A stretch of 48,195 bases of DNA from an uncultured Fidelibacterota bacterium (GTDB lineage Bacteria > Fidelibacterota > Marinisomatia > Marinisomatales > TCS55): the NCBI GenBank assembly GCA_913009735.1, contig CAJVYU010000008.1, forward strand, positions 1 through 48,195. The letters are read 5' to 3'. Each line of letters starts with the position of its first letter. Position 1 is the stretch's first letter. The notes under the pieces are model-generated. The model saw only the letters and a list, made by a program, of their open reading frames with translations, was not told the origin of the DNA and did no database searches. The translations under genes and the position numbers were made by a program. This document shows, piece after piece, positions 1 through 9,198 of this stretch.

Positions 1-908
1 AAGTTTGCCGTCACATCTTTCGCCGTGCTCATGGTTACCTGAACTGTGGTATTTGATCCAGTTGCATCACCTGTCCATTTTTCGAAATCATACTTGCTGG
101 CGGGTGCGGCCGTTAACTTAACCACCACTCCCGCATTGTACCAGGGACCGGGTTTGTCCGTTTGAACGCTTCCTCCGCCATCCGGATTGACTGATGTGGT
201 AAGTTTATATTGGGTGTTAAAGCCGGCCGTAACCGTTTTGCTTTGCCCACTCCCGGGTGCCGTAATTGTATGGCTTTTCACCTGTCCATCGCTCCAGGAA
301 CTCCACACATACCGTTTGTCATTGCCGTCCATCTGGGGATCAGACACATCAACCGAGTGCTTAGAATTAGGCGCAACTTTGAAACTTTGCGGAGCGGTGT
401 AAGTTGACCCATCGAATGAAAACTGCCTGTCAGATGGGTTGGTTTTAATTGCTATGATTGAAAAACTCACAGTAAATGTTCCATTTTGGCCATTGGCTTC
501 TGAAATGTTATAAATTTTCTTAATAAATGACAGGTTTGAAGTTTCAGCGGGATTACCGATTACATTGAATTCAATATTTGCCAGAACTCCGCTTCCAGCA
601 GAATATCCGTTTGCGTAACTCAAGCTAATTCTGACCTGGCCTGAAGGTAAAAAAGTGGTTAAACTTGCTCCTGTTTCAAGTGTATTATTAAGGTTTACGC
701 CCGTTGCCGTCAATATATTAGAATCATATGAAACCCATATATCAAAGGAAATGACTCCTTCAGGCAAATTTGAAACAGAGATCGGAACCGTAATTGTTTC
801 TCCTTTATTTGCCGAGACATTTGGTAAAGATAAAGTAGGTTGAGTCTGTCCATAAAGCGGAAAACTCACCATACCCAAAAATAAAAGCAGCATTATGACC
901 TTTTTCAT
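1..908 (-). CDS. secreted cohesin-like / InlB-repeat protein, 3' end outside window
   Basis: This is the N-terminal 302 codons of a secreted protein; the frame is open to the window edge. It starts with a short signal peptide (MKKVIMLLLFLGMVSFPLYG, cleavage near residue 18-20). Residues about 22-150 form a beta-sandwich that reads like a cohesin domain (start PTLSLPNVSANKGET, then ISFDIWVSYDSNIL and GVLANIEFNV). From about 155 onwards there are one or two divergent InlB B-type repeats, the second with the hallmark YDFEKWTGDATG and a terminal TAN(F/L). The ATG is supported by a perfect GGAGG five bases upstream. Only 24 bp separate it from the preceding dockerin protein, so the two are probably cotranscribed. 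Cohesin-like folds also occur as plain structural modules, so true dockerin binding is inference. The C-terminus, where a sorting domain would be expected, is not visible. Confidence 0.85.
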   Translation of the reverse strand, partial: MKKVIMLLLFLGMVSFPLYGQTQPTLSLPNVSANKGETITVPISVSNLPEGVISFDIWVSYDSNILTATGVNLNNTLETGASLTTFLPSGQVRISLSYANGYSAGSGVLANIEFNVIGNPAETSNLSFIKKIYNISEANGQNGTFTVSFSIIAIKTNPSDRQFSFDGSTYTAPQSFKVAPNSKHSVDVSDPQMDGNDKRYVWSSWSDGQVKSHTITAPGSGQSKTVTAGFNTQYKLTTSVNPDGGGSVQTDKPGPWYNAGVVVKLTAAPASKYDFEKWTGDATGSNTTVQVTMSTAKDVTAN

Positions 909-913
909 TATTT

Positions 914-918
914 CCTCC
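914..918 (-). promoter_or_regulatory. strong ribosome binding site for the cohesin-like gene
   Basis: GGAGG on the minus strand followed by five bases (AAATA) and the ATG at 908-906. It fixes the start of the partial gene and shows that this organism uses canonical Shine-Dalgarno sites at least for some genes. Confidence 0.8.
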
Positions 919-932
919 AAAAGCAAAAATCA

Positions 933-1188
933 TTATTTTGTCAAACAAATTTTCCTGAAAAATGTTTTTCCTTCAGATACTATTTTTACAAAATAGACAC
1001 CAGAAGAAACAGCCAATCCACGGCCGTCTGTTCCGTTCCATTTAATCTCGTGAGTGCCGGGCTCCAATTTACCATTGAATAGAGTTTTAATGTTCCGGCC
1101 AAGAATATTGTCAATCTCAACTTTCAAATTTTGATTTTGCCATGTTTCAAATTTAATTATGGTCGTTAAATTGAATGGATTTGGATAA
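933..1188 (-). repeat. copy 1 of near-identical 3'-end repeat (sorting domain)
   Basis: The last 256 bp of this gene align without gaps to 3271-3526; I count about 18 differences by eye. It encodes the T9SS type A domain. Most differences are synonymous or conservative (for example KVEIDNILG against KIDIDNILG). Confidence 0.9.
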
Positions 1189-3152
1189 GCTTGAAATACT
1201 TTAATTTTGGGCGTTTTCGATATTTGCAAATCGACAGATACAATGGCCTGTCTATTTTTTATTATCAAATTATTATTAATATAGTATTCATTTATCTTTA
1301 AATCTGAATGGCTTAATTTTGATCTTCTAAAAATAAATTTAATAGTTACGAGCTTGCCATGCCCAACTAAATCATTAACTGAATAGGCTCCAATTCGAAG
1401 CCGGCCATTTTTAACATTCGAAAAATAATTAAAATTTTTAACAGCATCGGATGGTAAATATTTAAGATATTCAATATTATCATCATTATAACCTAAATCT
1501 ATATCAAAAGAAAAAAACTTTCGATTGTTAATACTATTAAATGAGACTAATAATGTGTCCGCCCGTTTATAAACATCGATATATTTATACCGATTTAAAC
1601 TAATCGTAGATTTTTTTTGTAATAAAGATGGACTCCAATTTCCATCAACATCACCAAGCAAAATTCCAGCAAAATTTTGTTCATTATAGTTTTCATTAAA
1701 ATATTGATATGTTCTAACGCCAGGGTTAAATACCCACTCTCCAACATGGGATACGCCCGGATCCCTAAATCCAACTACATATCGGGCAATTAGCGCAGCA
1801 TCAAACGTTAATATGCGACCATCCTTATTCACATCTGCAGCGATTTTTTGATAATCATTTAGACCTTGCAAACCCACGACGTAACGTGCAATCAATGCAG
1901 CATCATAAGTCAAAATCGTGTAATTAGGAATGCTAACTGTTGAGTCTATATTTGGAACAAGTCTTATTTTGTTATTATTACCCATTGAGACAGAAAAGTC
2001 TGAAAAAGCAAAATATCCTGTATCATTACTAATAGTTTTCAGTGAAAAATTTGAGTTAGACAGTTGTAATTTTACATTTTGGATTTTTTTATTATTCCAA
2101 TATGTAATATTCCCAGATATGGAACATTTCTGTGTATAGGGAAATGCACCCATATCAGTAGAATCCCTTCCGGTATATCTACATCTTGAATCGCTTTTTA
2201 GATGATAGTCCCAATTATCACGATCAACAAATCCAGGTTCACAGTTATCATAATCCCCATAGATATTATGTTTCCCAAATGGACTGCCCCATAAATCTAC
2301 GTCTTTCCATATTTTTCCAATAAAACTATGGTCGGTACAAGTTTTCGCCAAAAGGTAGAGATCATTGTCAAGTATTGGATGCTTAAACCTCGGATGATTA
2401 TTGAATTTACTTCCAACTACGATATTATTATAAATTACAGGCAATATTTGCGGCGGATATTCTCGAGTGGGTACATCAATTCCAAAACCAATATTATCTA
2501 TTATTGTATTATTGTAGACATTGCCATTAGAATAATTTATCTCAATCCCCCCCGCACAAATTGTTCCATGATTATGAGTTACCGTATTATATCTAACCAA
2601 AAAATTATTTGAATGACCAACATAGATTGTCCCACGTGTTTCGTAGTTATTATAAAGAAAATTGTTTTGAATAATTGCAGATGTATGCCAAACTAAAATT
2701 CCCCCACCACGTCCATCATGTTCATCCGATTCCGTAACGTATCCATTTCTAATCCAAAAACCATCAACTTTATTATTATCCAAACACAAAATAACTCTTC
2801 CTTGGTTCTTTCCATCTATAATTGTTTTATTGACCTCAAAATTCCGCTCACTTTGATAATTTTCATTTCCATTAAAACCACCGTATATAGAAACGCTCCT
2901 TGTTAAAATAATATTCTCAAAATAAACTCCCTTTGCTATCCATACTTCTCCACTATCTTTAACGGTATTTATGCCTTGTTGTATTGAATGAAAAGCATCT
3001 TTCCAATCAAGACCATTATTCTTCCCATTTGCTTCTATATTGACAAATATACGTTGCTGTGCTATTACAGAATTTTTCTGATTAAAAAATATTAAAATTA
3101 TAAAAAATGAATATATTAAAAATTTAATTAAAATATTCTTATAGTGTTTCAT
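933..3152 (-). CDS. secreted parallel beta-helix protein with dockerin, cohesin-like and T9SS sorting domains
   Basis: About 739 residues from the ATG at 3152; a TTG two codons upstream is possible but less likely. Order of parts: signal peptide (about 1-32, ending VIAQ); right-handed beta-helix of the pectate-lyase/DUF1565 kind (about 35-250, with IYGGF and ladders such as NNFLYNN and NNTIIDN); carboxypeptidase-regulatory-like fold (about 343-400); dockerin (about 403-465) with two copies of the helix DAALIARYVVG and one good calcium loop DVNKDGRILTFD; GDVDGNW motif; cohesin-like beta-sandwich (about 515-640); type A sorting domain (about 655-739, AYPNPFN ... NILGRNI ... SSGVYFVKI). Proteins with this tail are exported by the type IX system and anchored or released at the surface. 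The helix may bind or cleave a polysaccharide, but I cannot assign catalytic residues. The gene looks more AT-rich than the 2528-residue gene upstream. Confidence 0.88.
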   Translation of the reverse strand: MKHYKNILIKFLIYSFFIILIFFNQKNSVIAQQRIFVNIEANGKNNGLDWKDAFHSIQQGINTVKDSGEVWIAKGVYFENIILTRSVSIYGGFNGNENYQSERNFEVNKTIIDGKNQGRVILCLDNNKVDGFWIRNGYVTESDEHDGRGGGILVWHTSAIIQNNFLYNNYETRGTIYVGHSNNFLVRYNTVTHNHGTICAGGIEINYSNGNVYNNTIIDNIGFGIDVPTREYPPQILPVIYNNIVVGSKFNNHPRFKHPILDNDLYLLAKTCTDHSFIGKIWKDVDLWGSPFGKHNIYGDYDNCEPGFVDRDNWDYHLKSDSRCRYTGRDSTDMGAFPYTQKCSISGNITYWNNKKIQNVKLQLSNSNFSLKTISNDTGYFAFSDFSVSMGNNNKIRLVPNIDSTVSIPNYTILTYDAALIARYVVGLQGLNDYQKIAADVNKDGRILTFDAALIARYVVGFRDPGVSHVGEWVFNPGVRTYQYFNENYNEQNFAGILLGDVDGNWSPSLLQKKSTISLNRYKYIDVYKRADTLLVSFNSINNRKFFSFDIDLGYNDDNIEYLKYLPSDAVKNFNYFSNVKNGRLRIGAYSVNDLVGHGKLVTIKFIFRRSKLSHSDLKINEYYINNNLIIKNRQAIVSVDLQISKTPKIKVFQAYPNPFNLTTIIKFETWQNQNLKVEIDNILGRNIKTLFNGKLEPGTHEIKWNGTDGRGLAVSSGVYFVKIVSEGKTFFRKICLTK

Positions 3153-3270
3153 ATTCAATTTACCATTATATTATTGGAGTTTTCCTGATTAAGTAACTTA
3201 TCACGAGCAAAAATACAACGCTTACTTATTCATTATATCCCGCAAAAAGTCGGTATAATCATAAAAATCA

Positions 3271-3526
3271 CTATTTTGTCAAACAAATTTTTCTGAAAAA
3301 TGTTTTTCCTTCTGATACTATTTTTACAAAATAAATACCGGAAGAAACAGACAATCCACGGCCGTCTGTTCCGTTCCATTTAATCTCGTGAGTGCCTGGC
3401 TCCAATTTGCCGTTGAATAGAGTTTTAATGTTCCGGCCAAGAATATTATCAATATCAATTTTCAAATTTCGATTTTGCCAAGTTTCAAATTTAATTATAG
3501 TCGTTGAATTGAATGGATTGGGATAA
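3271..3526 (-). repeat. copy 2 of near-identical 3'-end repeat (sorting domain)
   Basis: Direct partner of 933-1188, same orientation and same length. It encodes the sorting domain of the SGNH-GH31-DUF4038 protein. Similarity falls away sharply upstream of the YPNPFN codons, although the protein architecture stays parallel. Confidence 0.9.
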
Positions 3527-6500
3527 TTTCCATATATTCTAATTTGATTTGATGAATTCAAATGGATATAATTTATTTTGAACTTCTGATTGTTAATGTA
3601 CAGATAATCTACCGACAAAACCGGGTTCGAATGTAACTCATCCGGCATAAACTTTAATTTCAAATTAGAATCACCAGATAAATAATTTGTAGAAAATCCG
3701 GACACTCGAACAGAATTATTAATTTTATTTGTATTAATATTAAAATTATTCAGATACTTTGAATATTCGATTCCATCAAAAGTATAGTGTTTTGGCAATC
3801 TAACGGATAGATCAAATGATAAAATGTTTATTTTCGATTCCAGATTTATCTGAAATACTAATGCCTGTTTTTCAAAATATAATCTATAATTGTTAAATCT
3901 CTCTGTGGCTATTTTGGGAAGATTATTTCCAAAAGCGCCGCCCTTTATGTCTCCCATGATATACCCTTTAAAAGCAAGATCAGTCATATCGCTTTTTAAT
4001 GAGTCGAGCTTCAAACTGTCCGGTGAGAATGCCCAGTTACCAACTTCACTATTTCCAATCGGCGGTAATCCCACCACATAACGCGCAATTAGGGCTGCAT
4101 CAAAAGAGAAAATTTTCCCGTCGCAATTTACATCAGCGGCCAATAATTGGTCAGGGCTCAAATCCTGCAATCCCACAACATAACGGGCAATCAACGCCGC
4201 ATCATAACTTAAAATAAAGGGAGTAGAACTATTTTGCCTCGAAGGTGTTAAAACAGTACTATTGAAATCCGGGGTAATATTTATAAAAAATTTACCGGTG
4301 CTGTCTGTTGTATCCTGAACCATTGTGTTTCCTGTTTCAAGTCTAAAAATAACCGAAGGGATCGGGCGATTGTTAGACCAGAAATGAACATCACCGGCAA
4401 GAGTAATCCTGTTTAAAGTTTTGAAATATTTTATATCAGAAGTAAAAACATGATTTTTTTGATCAAATAATCTGAAATAAAATGTATAATCCTGATCTAT
4501 CTTCAGGCCTGAAAGGCTTATTGTTTGTAAATAGGTATAATCTCTGAAATTAATCTGATTAAAATCAGTGGAATCTGAACGCTTATAAAAATATTGTATT
4601 TTCGCGGGTTCATTTACATATATTTTTATACTGCAAGAATCTGCAAATGGAGTAACAGTAAGACTATCCACTTTTGGTGGCATTGTATCAAGGGTGGTGT
4701 GGAAATAATAAGGTATCTGGCTATTAGTAACATCAATTGAATTCAAAATATTATAATAATAATCCGTATCATCCTGAAGGTTTCTGATGATTATATCGGA
4801 TTTATTTGATAGGGTTATCTGGGTCGTATCTGAAAAATTTCTTGTCCCGGATAAAACTAGAATTAGAGGAACACCCCTGCTTTGCAGAACATGAATAGAA
4901 ACTTCATGATCCCCAACTTTGGACGGAAACAATTCCTTAACCAACTGCTTTTTGTTGTCATATTTAGTTACGAGCAATACACCATCTTTATCCTCTTTGA
5001 ACGGATAATTAAATGTAAAGGATTTGTTACCGTCAAAATAATTTGTTGCGTAAAATGTCCCATTTATCGGGTTAAACCAGGAATATAGATATGTACCGGT
5101 TAAATTTGATAAAATATTTGAAACATCATATTTTCTGAAAAAATAGAACACATATTGTGAATCGAGATTGGCGCTCATCAGGACGTTATTAGTATCAACC
5201 AGATCCGGATAAGGAGTCAGAGATGCAAAATCAGTGTAACCGGTGAAGAATTTTTGCAAATATTCCTGTTCTTTTCTTCCGAGAAAATTTAAGCTTTCCT
5301 TCCACTTATTCTCATCAAAAAATACAGTCCCTTCTCCACCGTAAGAATAATATCCTCCGAAACAATTAATCGACCAGGCATCCTTTCGTACAATATTGTT
5401 ATCAGCTACAACCGTGTTATTCCCGTAATTATGATTTTCATACTGAGAATTAGCATTAACAACAGGTTTATTATATTTCCAATCTTTTAAAAGTAAAAAT
5501 TTTATTTTATTGTGAAAAAGATAAGATTGCTGCATAATGAAATCCAGCCAGCTTTGATTTCCAAAATCATCCCCAACTGTTCCAGGACTGCCCTTCCCCC
5601 CTTTTGGGTGAATAGACAATAGATGTTTATAAGGATCAACTCTCTTGAGATAATTTCCGTATTTCTCCCAATCCGATTTTAGATATTTGGAATAATCCCA
5701 TTCCCCAGAAAGGCACCAAATTACATTGAAAGCTGAATAGCGTGAAACGCTGTATTTTAGATAATTCTGAAATTGCTGCTTCTGAAATTTTGGCAGTTCA
5801 TGCCCCCATGTAAAGAATATAACAGGCACAATACTCTTCTTATTCATGTATTCAATTCTTTTGTCAATCCATTTGAAAAATTGCGGATTAATTTTATTGT
5901 AATTTCCATCAATAAAAAATAGCCCCCCTTCATTAATTCCTGCACCATTTGTTCTTGTATTCGGATTCTCACCGATAAGACCCTGGATAATTGAAAATCC
6001 TTGAATAGATAAACTATCAATATATGCCTGAAAGATTCCATTAAAAGGCGTTTTTAAAGAATACAAATCCCAATCCGTATCCCCCAACCAGAAGAAAGGT
6101 GTTCCATCTGAATATGCAAATGCATGGGAATTTTTACGGCTCACATGCACGAAACCATGGGCGGTCGAATCAAGGACACTCAACGTACCGGCAGCAGTTA
6201 ATTGAGGATCGGATGAGGTTATCGTATACCGCCACTTCCCGGCTTCATTTGGAGTCATTCTCACCCTCCAGGTATCGTTCCCATCCCAGAAACCCGGAAT
6301 TTTTAGAGTGTCCCCATTTTCTGAAATAAATGTCCCCTCTACATCCACGTCCAGATATGGATTATTATAATTTGTTGAAGTGCTTAAAGTAACTTCGAAA
6401 ATAGACCACTTTTTTATGGTCGTTTCAGGGAGTGTTTTTTCAATTGTAAGATGAACAGCCTGATTTACAGGAAATAGTTTAAACCAGAGGTAATGATCAT

Positions 6501-9180
6501 CCGAGGCGTAGTATATGGTATTTATTTTTTCTTTTTTAAAATCTGCAAAAGTAGGTGATGAAGATAAAATCACCGGGGTATCATCAAATTTAGCCACAAT
6601 CTTTTGTGGACAATTTCTATCTTTTATTCGAAAAATATAATTATTATCGGAAGGATCGACATTTAAAAAGGAAATAAATGGATGTTCTCCATAAGAAACG
6701 TTCACAAAATCTGTGGAATCATCGTAAACCCGAATCTTCGAACTATCTTTTGGATAGATTAATAAAGTCAGATAATCGGCAAAAGAGGAATCCCCAATCC
6801 CGGTATAACTTTGATCAATTTTTAGAGGAATGATTGCCCCTTTTCGGATAAAAATAGGATACTGAGACAGGGGATATGTTTGAGTAATACTCATTCCGCC
6901 GGGCAAAACTTCCTCATCATTCCAGTAGTTTATCCAGTCATCTCCGAAAGGTAAAACAACTGTTCGTTCTCCGCCCGCCGCATAAATTGGAGCTATCAGT
7001 AAATCATTACCAAGGCGATATTCCCAGGTTCCATTTTCAATTTTTAGCAAGGTATTTCCATTTTCGCGCAACTTTAAAAATGAACTGTATAAATAGGGCA
7101 CCAGCGAATGATGCAAATTTGCAAAATACCGATAGATTTGAATCGTCTCACGATCATATTCCCAGGGCTCATGTTTGCCAAGGCCGCCGTTTTCCATTAG
7201 AGGTAAAAGCGAACCCAATTCTGCCCAACGAACGAACAACTCTTTATTTTCATCCTGTACTCTTTTATATCCGCCAATATCCCCACCGATTACACTATAA
7301 CCCAATTTTACAGACTCAAAGATATTAGTAAGTGCTTCCAAAAGTCCTTTTTCGCCCCAATTATCTTCTTGATCCCCCACCCATGAAACAGGACTAACTG
7401 AAATCGGGGCAAAAATATAGGGTTTACCGCCAGGCCCTTCATCCTTTACATATGGTCTTGCAATTGTAACAGCGTTTTCTTCCCCTAATTTTTGAATAGT
7501 ATAATGATAAAAAAAGCTGTAATACTCATCTGAATACATTCTCCTCGTTGCCGTGCCTGCTGCCGTTGAAAAATCATCCGGGACATAAACATCACCCGCA
7601 TCTATTTTCCAGCCGTCTATTCCTAAATCCAGGACCTTATCCAATTGGCCTGCATACCAGTCGGCCGCCTCCGGATTAAAGAAATCAATTGCGCTGCCCT
7701 GTCCCTTCCACCAGTTGAAAACTTCACCATGATTAATAAAATACCCATGATTAAAAGCATAATCGTAATTGGGTGATTTCGTATTTCTCCCTGCGATGTC
7801 ACCATCCGATGCGTTAATATTAATGAAATTTGTGATCCAGCAAATAACTTTAATCCCCTTTGAATGCAGCTCATCGATCATGTTTTTAGCATCCGGATAG
7901 CCCGGTTCGTCAGGGCTGCCTTGATCATAGGTCTGATCAAATTCAAATGAGTTATAAAAAGTCTCCCACGGGGAATCAATAATAACAGCGCCGAGTGGAA
8001 TATTGTTTTCCAAATACTTATTCACCATATTCATAAGAGAATATTCATTATTCTCTTCGGGATCACCCTGCCATGCCCACGGTTCAAACACCCATCTGGG
8101 CGGAACAGGCGGGTGGGTATTCTGTTTATTTACATAGGAATTACAGACAATTTTGCTATCGGGAAAATGATAGATCTCAATATTTAAATTATTCACACCC
8201 GTGTTAAGCTGAGTCCATTTTACCCGGGCATATCCATTTTGGTCGGTATAAATGATTGAATCCGGCTCAACCAGTCCCTGACCCCTGGGTGTTTGGAATA
8301 AAATTGGTGTAAAAGATGCTGCATTTCCTGCAAAATCTAAAGCCCTAACAACAATCGAATCCGGCAAAGGGGTTCCGGAAAATACAGATTGATTGTTACC
8401 GCTTGCAATTTCAAGCTTCGATGGCAATCTTCTGAGAACATTAAAATACTTATGGGCAATAAAATTATACCCCAGATCATTTGGGTGAATCCCGCCTGCG
8501 GACATCATTTGATTGATATCAAAATCAGAATTGCAATCAATGATAGAAATAAGGCTAGGCCGGATATTATGAAATAAACCCATGTTAGCCATATTCACAA
8601 ATTTCGATATTTCAGCATTAAATTTGTCAACATTTTCTATATGATTTAATTTTGGAATAATTTTCACGACAAGAATAGATCGAATTGAATTTCCATAATT
8701 ACCATTTGCCCAATTCGCTAAATAATTCAGAAATTGGGCAAGTTTTCCGGATGCATTATCTTCAAATGTTAAGCCGTTATCAACTGAAAATGGAGAAACA
8801 ATTGCGCCGTCCACGTTATTTGTCCCGAGGAATACCATTGCGATTGTCGGCTGCAGCGAATCGATAACACCCGTTGCATCCAGCTCTCCCGTTCCATATC
8901 CAATGGGATAAAACTCCTCAATTCTCCCGCCGTCTCTGAAATGTCCTTTATATGGATTTTGCCCAACATCACCAAAAAATGACATATTATATCCACTGCT
9001 CTGGATTAAATCATAGAGATCATTTCTAAACCCAAGACCATCTGTACTTCCGACTTCACCATTCGTAATTGAATCGCCGATTAACAATATCCTGTCCCCT
9101 GAAAAAACCAAACTATAAGATAAGAATAAAACAAGAAATTGGAGCAAGAAACCAAATAGAAAGCGTAACTTTAAATTCAT
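3271..9180 (-). CDS. giant secreted SGNH esterase - GH31 glycosidase - DUF5060/DUF4038 glycosidase fusion with dockerin and T9SS tail
   Basis: About 1969 residues. Signal peptide (about 1-27). SGNH hydrolase (about 28-250): GDSI with Ser37, GTNN 119-122, HPND with His232; the usual block V Asp is Gly229. One Ig-like domain (about 252-340, ASGNNQSVFSG). GH31 module (about 360-790) with probable nucleophile Asp527 in GWKIDAGD, acid/base Asp603 in WVGDQEDNW, then GGDIGGY 632-638 and YPIFIRKGAIIPL. DUF5060 sandwich (about 920-1005). DUF4038 (GH140 apiosidase-like) barrel (about 1010-1325) with candidate Glu1160 (LSGEWD) and Glu1248 (SQYEN). Then a fibronectin-like domain, carboxypeptidase-regulatory-like fold, dockerin (about 1655-1707), cohesin-like sandwich (about 1760-1875) and type A sorting domain (about 1885-1969). 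It probably de-esterifies and hydrolyses a branched glycan outside the cell; the substrate is unknown. Of the two tandem ATGs the second has better spacing to GAGG; an upstream TTG at 9198 is unlikely. Confidence 0.9.
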   Translation of the reverse strand: MNLKLRFLFGFLLQFLVLFLSYSLVFSGDRILLIGDSITNGEVGSTDGLGFRNDLYDLIQSSGYNMSFFGDVGQNPYKGHFRDGGRIEEFYPIGYGTGELDATGVIDSLQPTIAMVFLGTNNVDGAIVSPFSVDNGLTFEDNASGKLAQFLNYLANWANGNYGNSIRSILVVKIIPKLNHIENVDKFNAEISKFVNMANMGLFHNIRPSLISIIDCNSDFDINQMMSAGGIHPNDLGYNFIAHKYFNVLRRLPSKLEIASGNNQSVFSGTPLPDSIVVRALDFAGNAASFTPILFQTPRGQGLVEPDSIIYTDQNGYARVKWTQLNTGVNNLNIEIYHFPDSKIVCNSYVNKQNTHPPVPPRWVFEPWAWQGDPEENNEYSLMNMVNKYLENNIPLGAVIIDSPWETFYNSFEFDQTYDQGSPDEPGYPDAKNMIDELHSKGIKVICWITNFININASDGDIAGRNTKSPNYDYAFNHGYFINHGEVFNWWKGQGSAIDFFNPEAADWYAGQLDKVLDLGIDGWKIDAGDVYVPDDFSTAAGTATRRMYSDEYYSFFYHYTIQKLGEENAVTIARPYVKDEGPGGKPYIFAPISVSPVSWVGDQEDNWGEKGLLEALTNIFESVKLGYSVIGGDIGGYKRVQDENKELFVRWAELGSLLPLMENGGLGKHEPWEYDRETIQIYRYFANLHHSLVPYLYSSFLKLRENGNTLLKIENGTWEYRLGNDLLIAPIYAAGGERTVVLPFGDDWINYWNDEEVLPGGMSITQTYPLSQYPIFIRKGAIIPLKIDQSYTGIGDSSFADYLTLLIYPKDSSKIRVYDDSTDFVNVSYGEHPFISFLNVDPSDNNYIFRIKDRNCPQKIVAKFDDTPVILSSSPTFADFKKEKINTIYYASDDHYLWFKLFPVNQAVHLTIEKTLPETTIKKWSIFEVTLSTSTNYNNPYLDVDVEGTFISENGDTLKIPGFWDGNDTWRVRMTPNEAGKWRYTITSSDPQLTAAGTLSVLDSTAHGFVHVSRKNSHAFAYSDGTPFFWLGDTDWDLYSLKTPFNGIFQAYIDSLSIQGFSIIQGLIGENPNTRTNGAGINEGGLFFIDGNYNKINPQFFKWIDKRIEYMNKKSIVPVIFFTWGHELPKFQKQQFQNYLKYSVSRYSAFNVIWCLSGEWDYSKYLKSDWEKYGNYLKRVDPYKHLLSIHPKGGKGSPGTVGDDFGNQSWLDFIMQQSYLFHNKIKFLLLKDWKYNKPVVNANSQYENHNYGNNTVVADNNIVRKDAWSINCFGGYYSYGGEGTVFFDENKWKESLNFLGRKEQEYLQKFFTGYTDFASLTPYPDLVDTNNVLMSANLDSQYVFYFFRKYDVSNILSNLTGTYLYSWFNPINGTFYATNYFDGNKSFTFNYPFKEDKDGVLLVTKYDNKKQLVKELFPSKVGDHEVSIHVLQSRGVPLILVLSGTRNFSDTTQITLSNKSDIIIRNLQDDTDYYYNILNSIDVTNSQIPYYFHTTLDTMPPKVDSLTVTPFADSCSIKIYVNEPAKIQYFYKRSDSTDFNQINFRDYTYLQTISLSGLKIDQDYTFYFRLFDQKNHVFTSDIKYFKTLNRITLAGDVHFWSNNRPIPSVIFRLETGNTMVQDTTDSTGKFFINITPDFNSTVLTPSRQNSSTPFILSYDAALIARYVVGLQDLSPDQLLAADVNCDGKIFSFDAALIARYVVGLPPIGNSEVGNWAFSPDSLKLDSLKSDMTDLAFKGYIMGDIKGGAFGNNLPKIATERFNNYRLYFEKQALVFQINLESKINILSFDLSVRLPKHYTFDGIEYSKYLNNFNINTNKINNSVRVSGFSTNYLSGDSNLKLKFMPDELHSNPVLSVDYLYINNQKFKINYIHLNSSNQIRIYGNYPNPFNSTTIIKFETWQNRNLKIDIDNILGRNIKTLFNGKLEPGTHEIKWNGTDGRGLSVSSGIYFVKIVSEGKTFFRKICLTK

Positions 9181-9185
9181 CATCG

Positions 9186-9189
9186 CCTC
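9186..9189 (-). promoter_or_regulatory. ribosome binding site that decides the start of the fusion enzyme
   Basis: GAGG lies two bases before the ATG at 9183 and five before the ATG at 9180, which favours the second. No such site precedes the TTG at 9198. Confidence 0.5.
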
Positions 9190-9198
9190 AAAAGTCAA

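Noticed and set aside
3232-3237. TATAAT box on the minus strand upstream of the beta-helix gene
   Set aside because: No matching -35 element; chance occurrence is likely.
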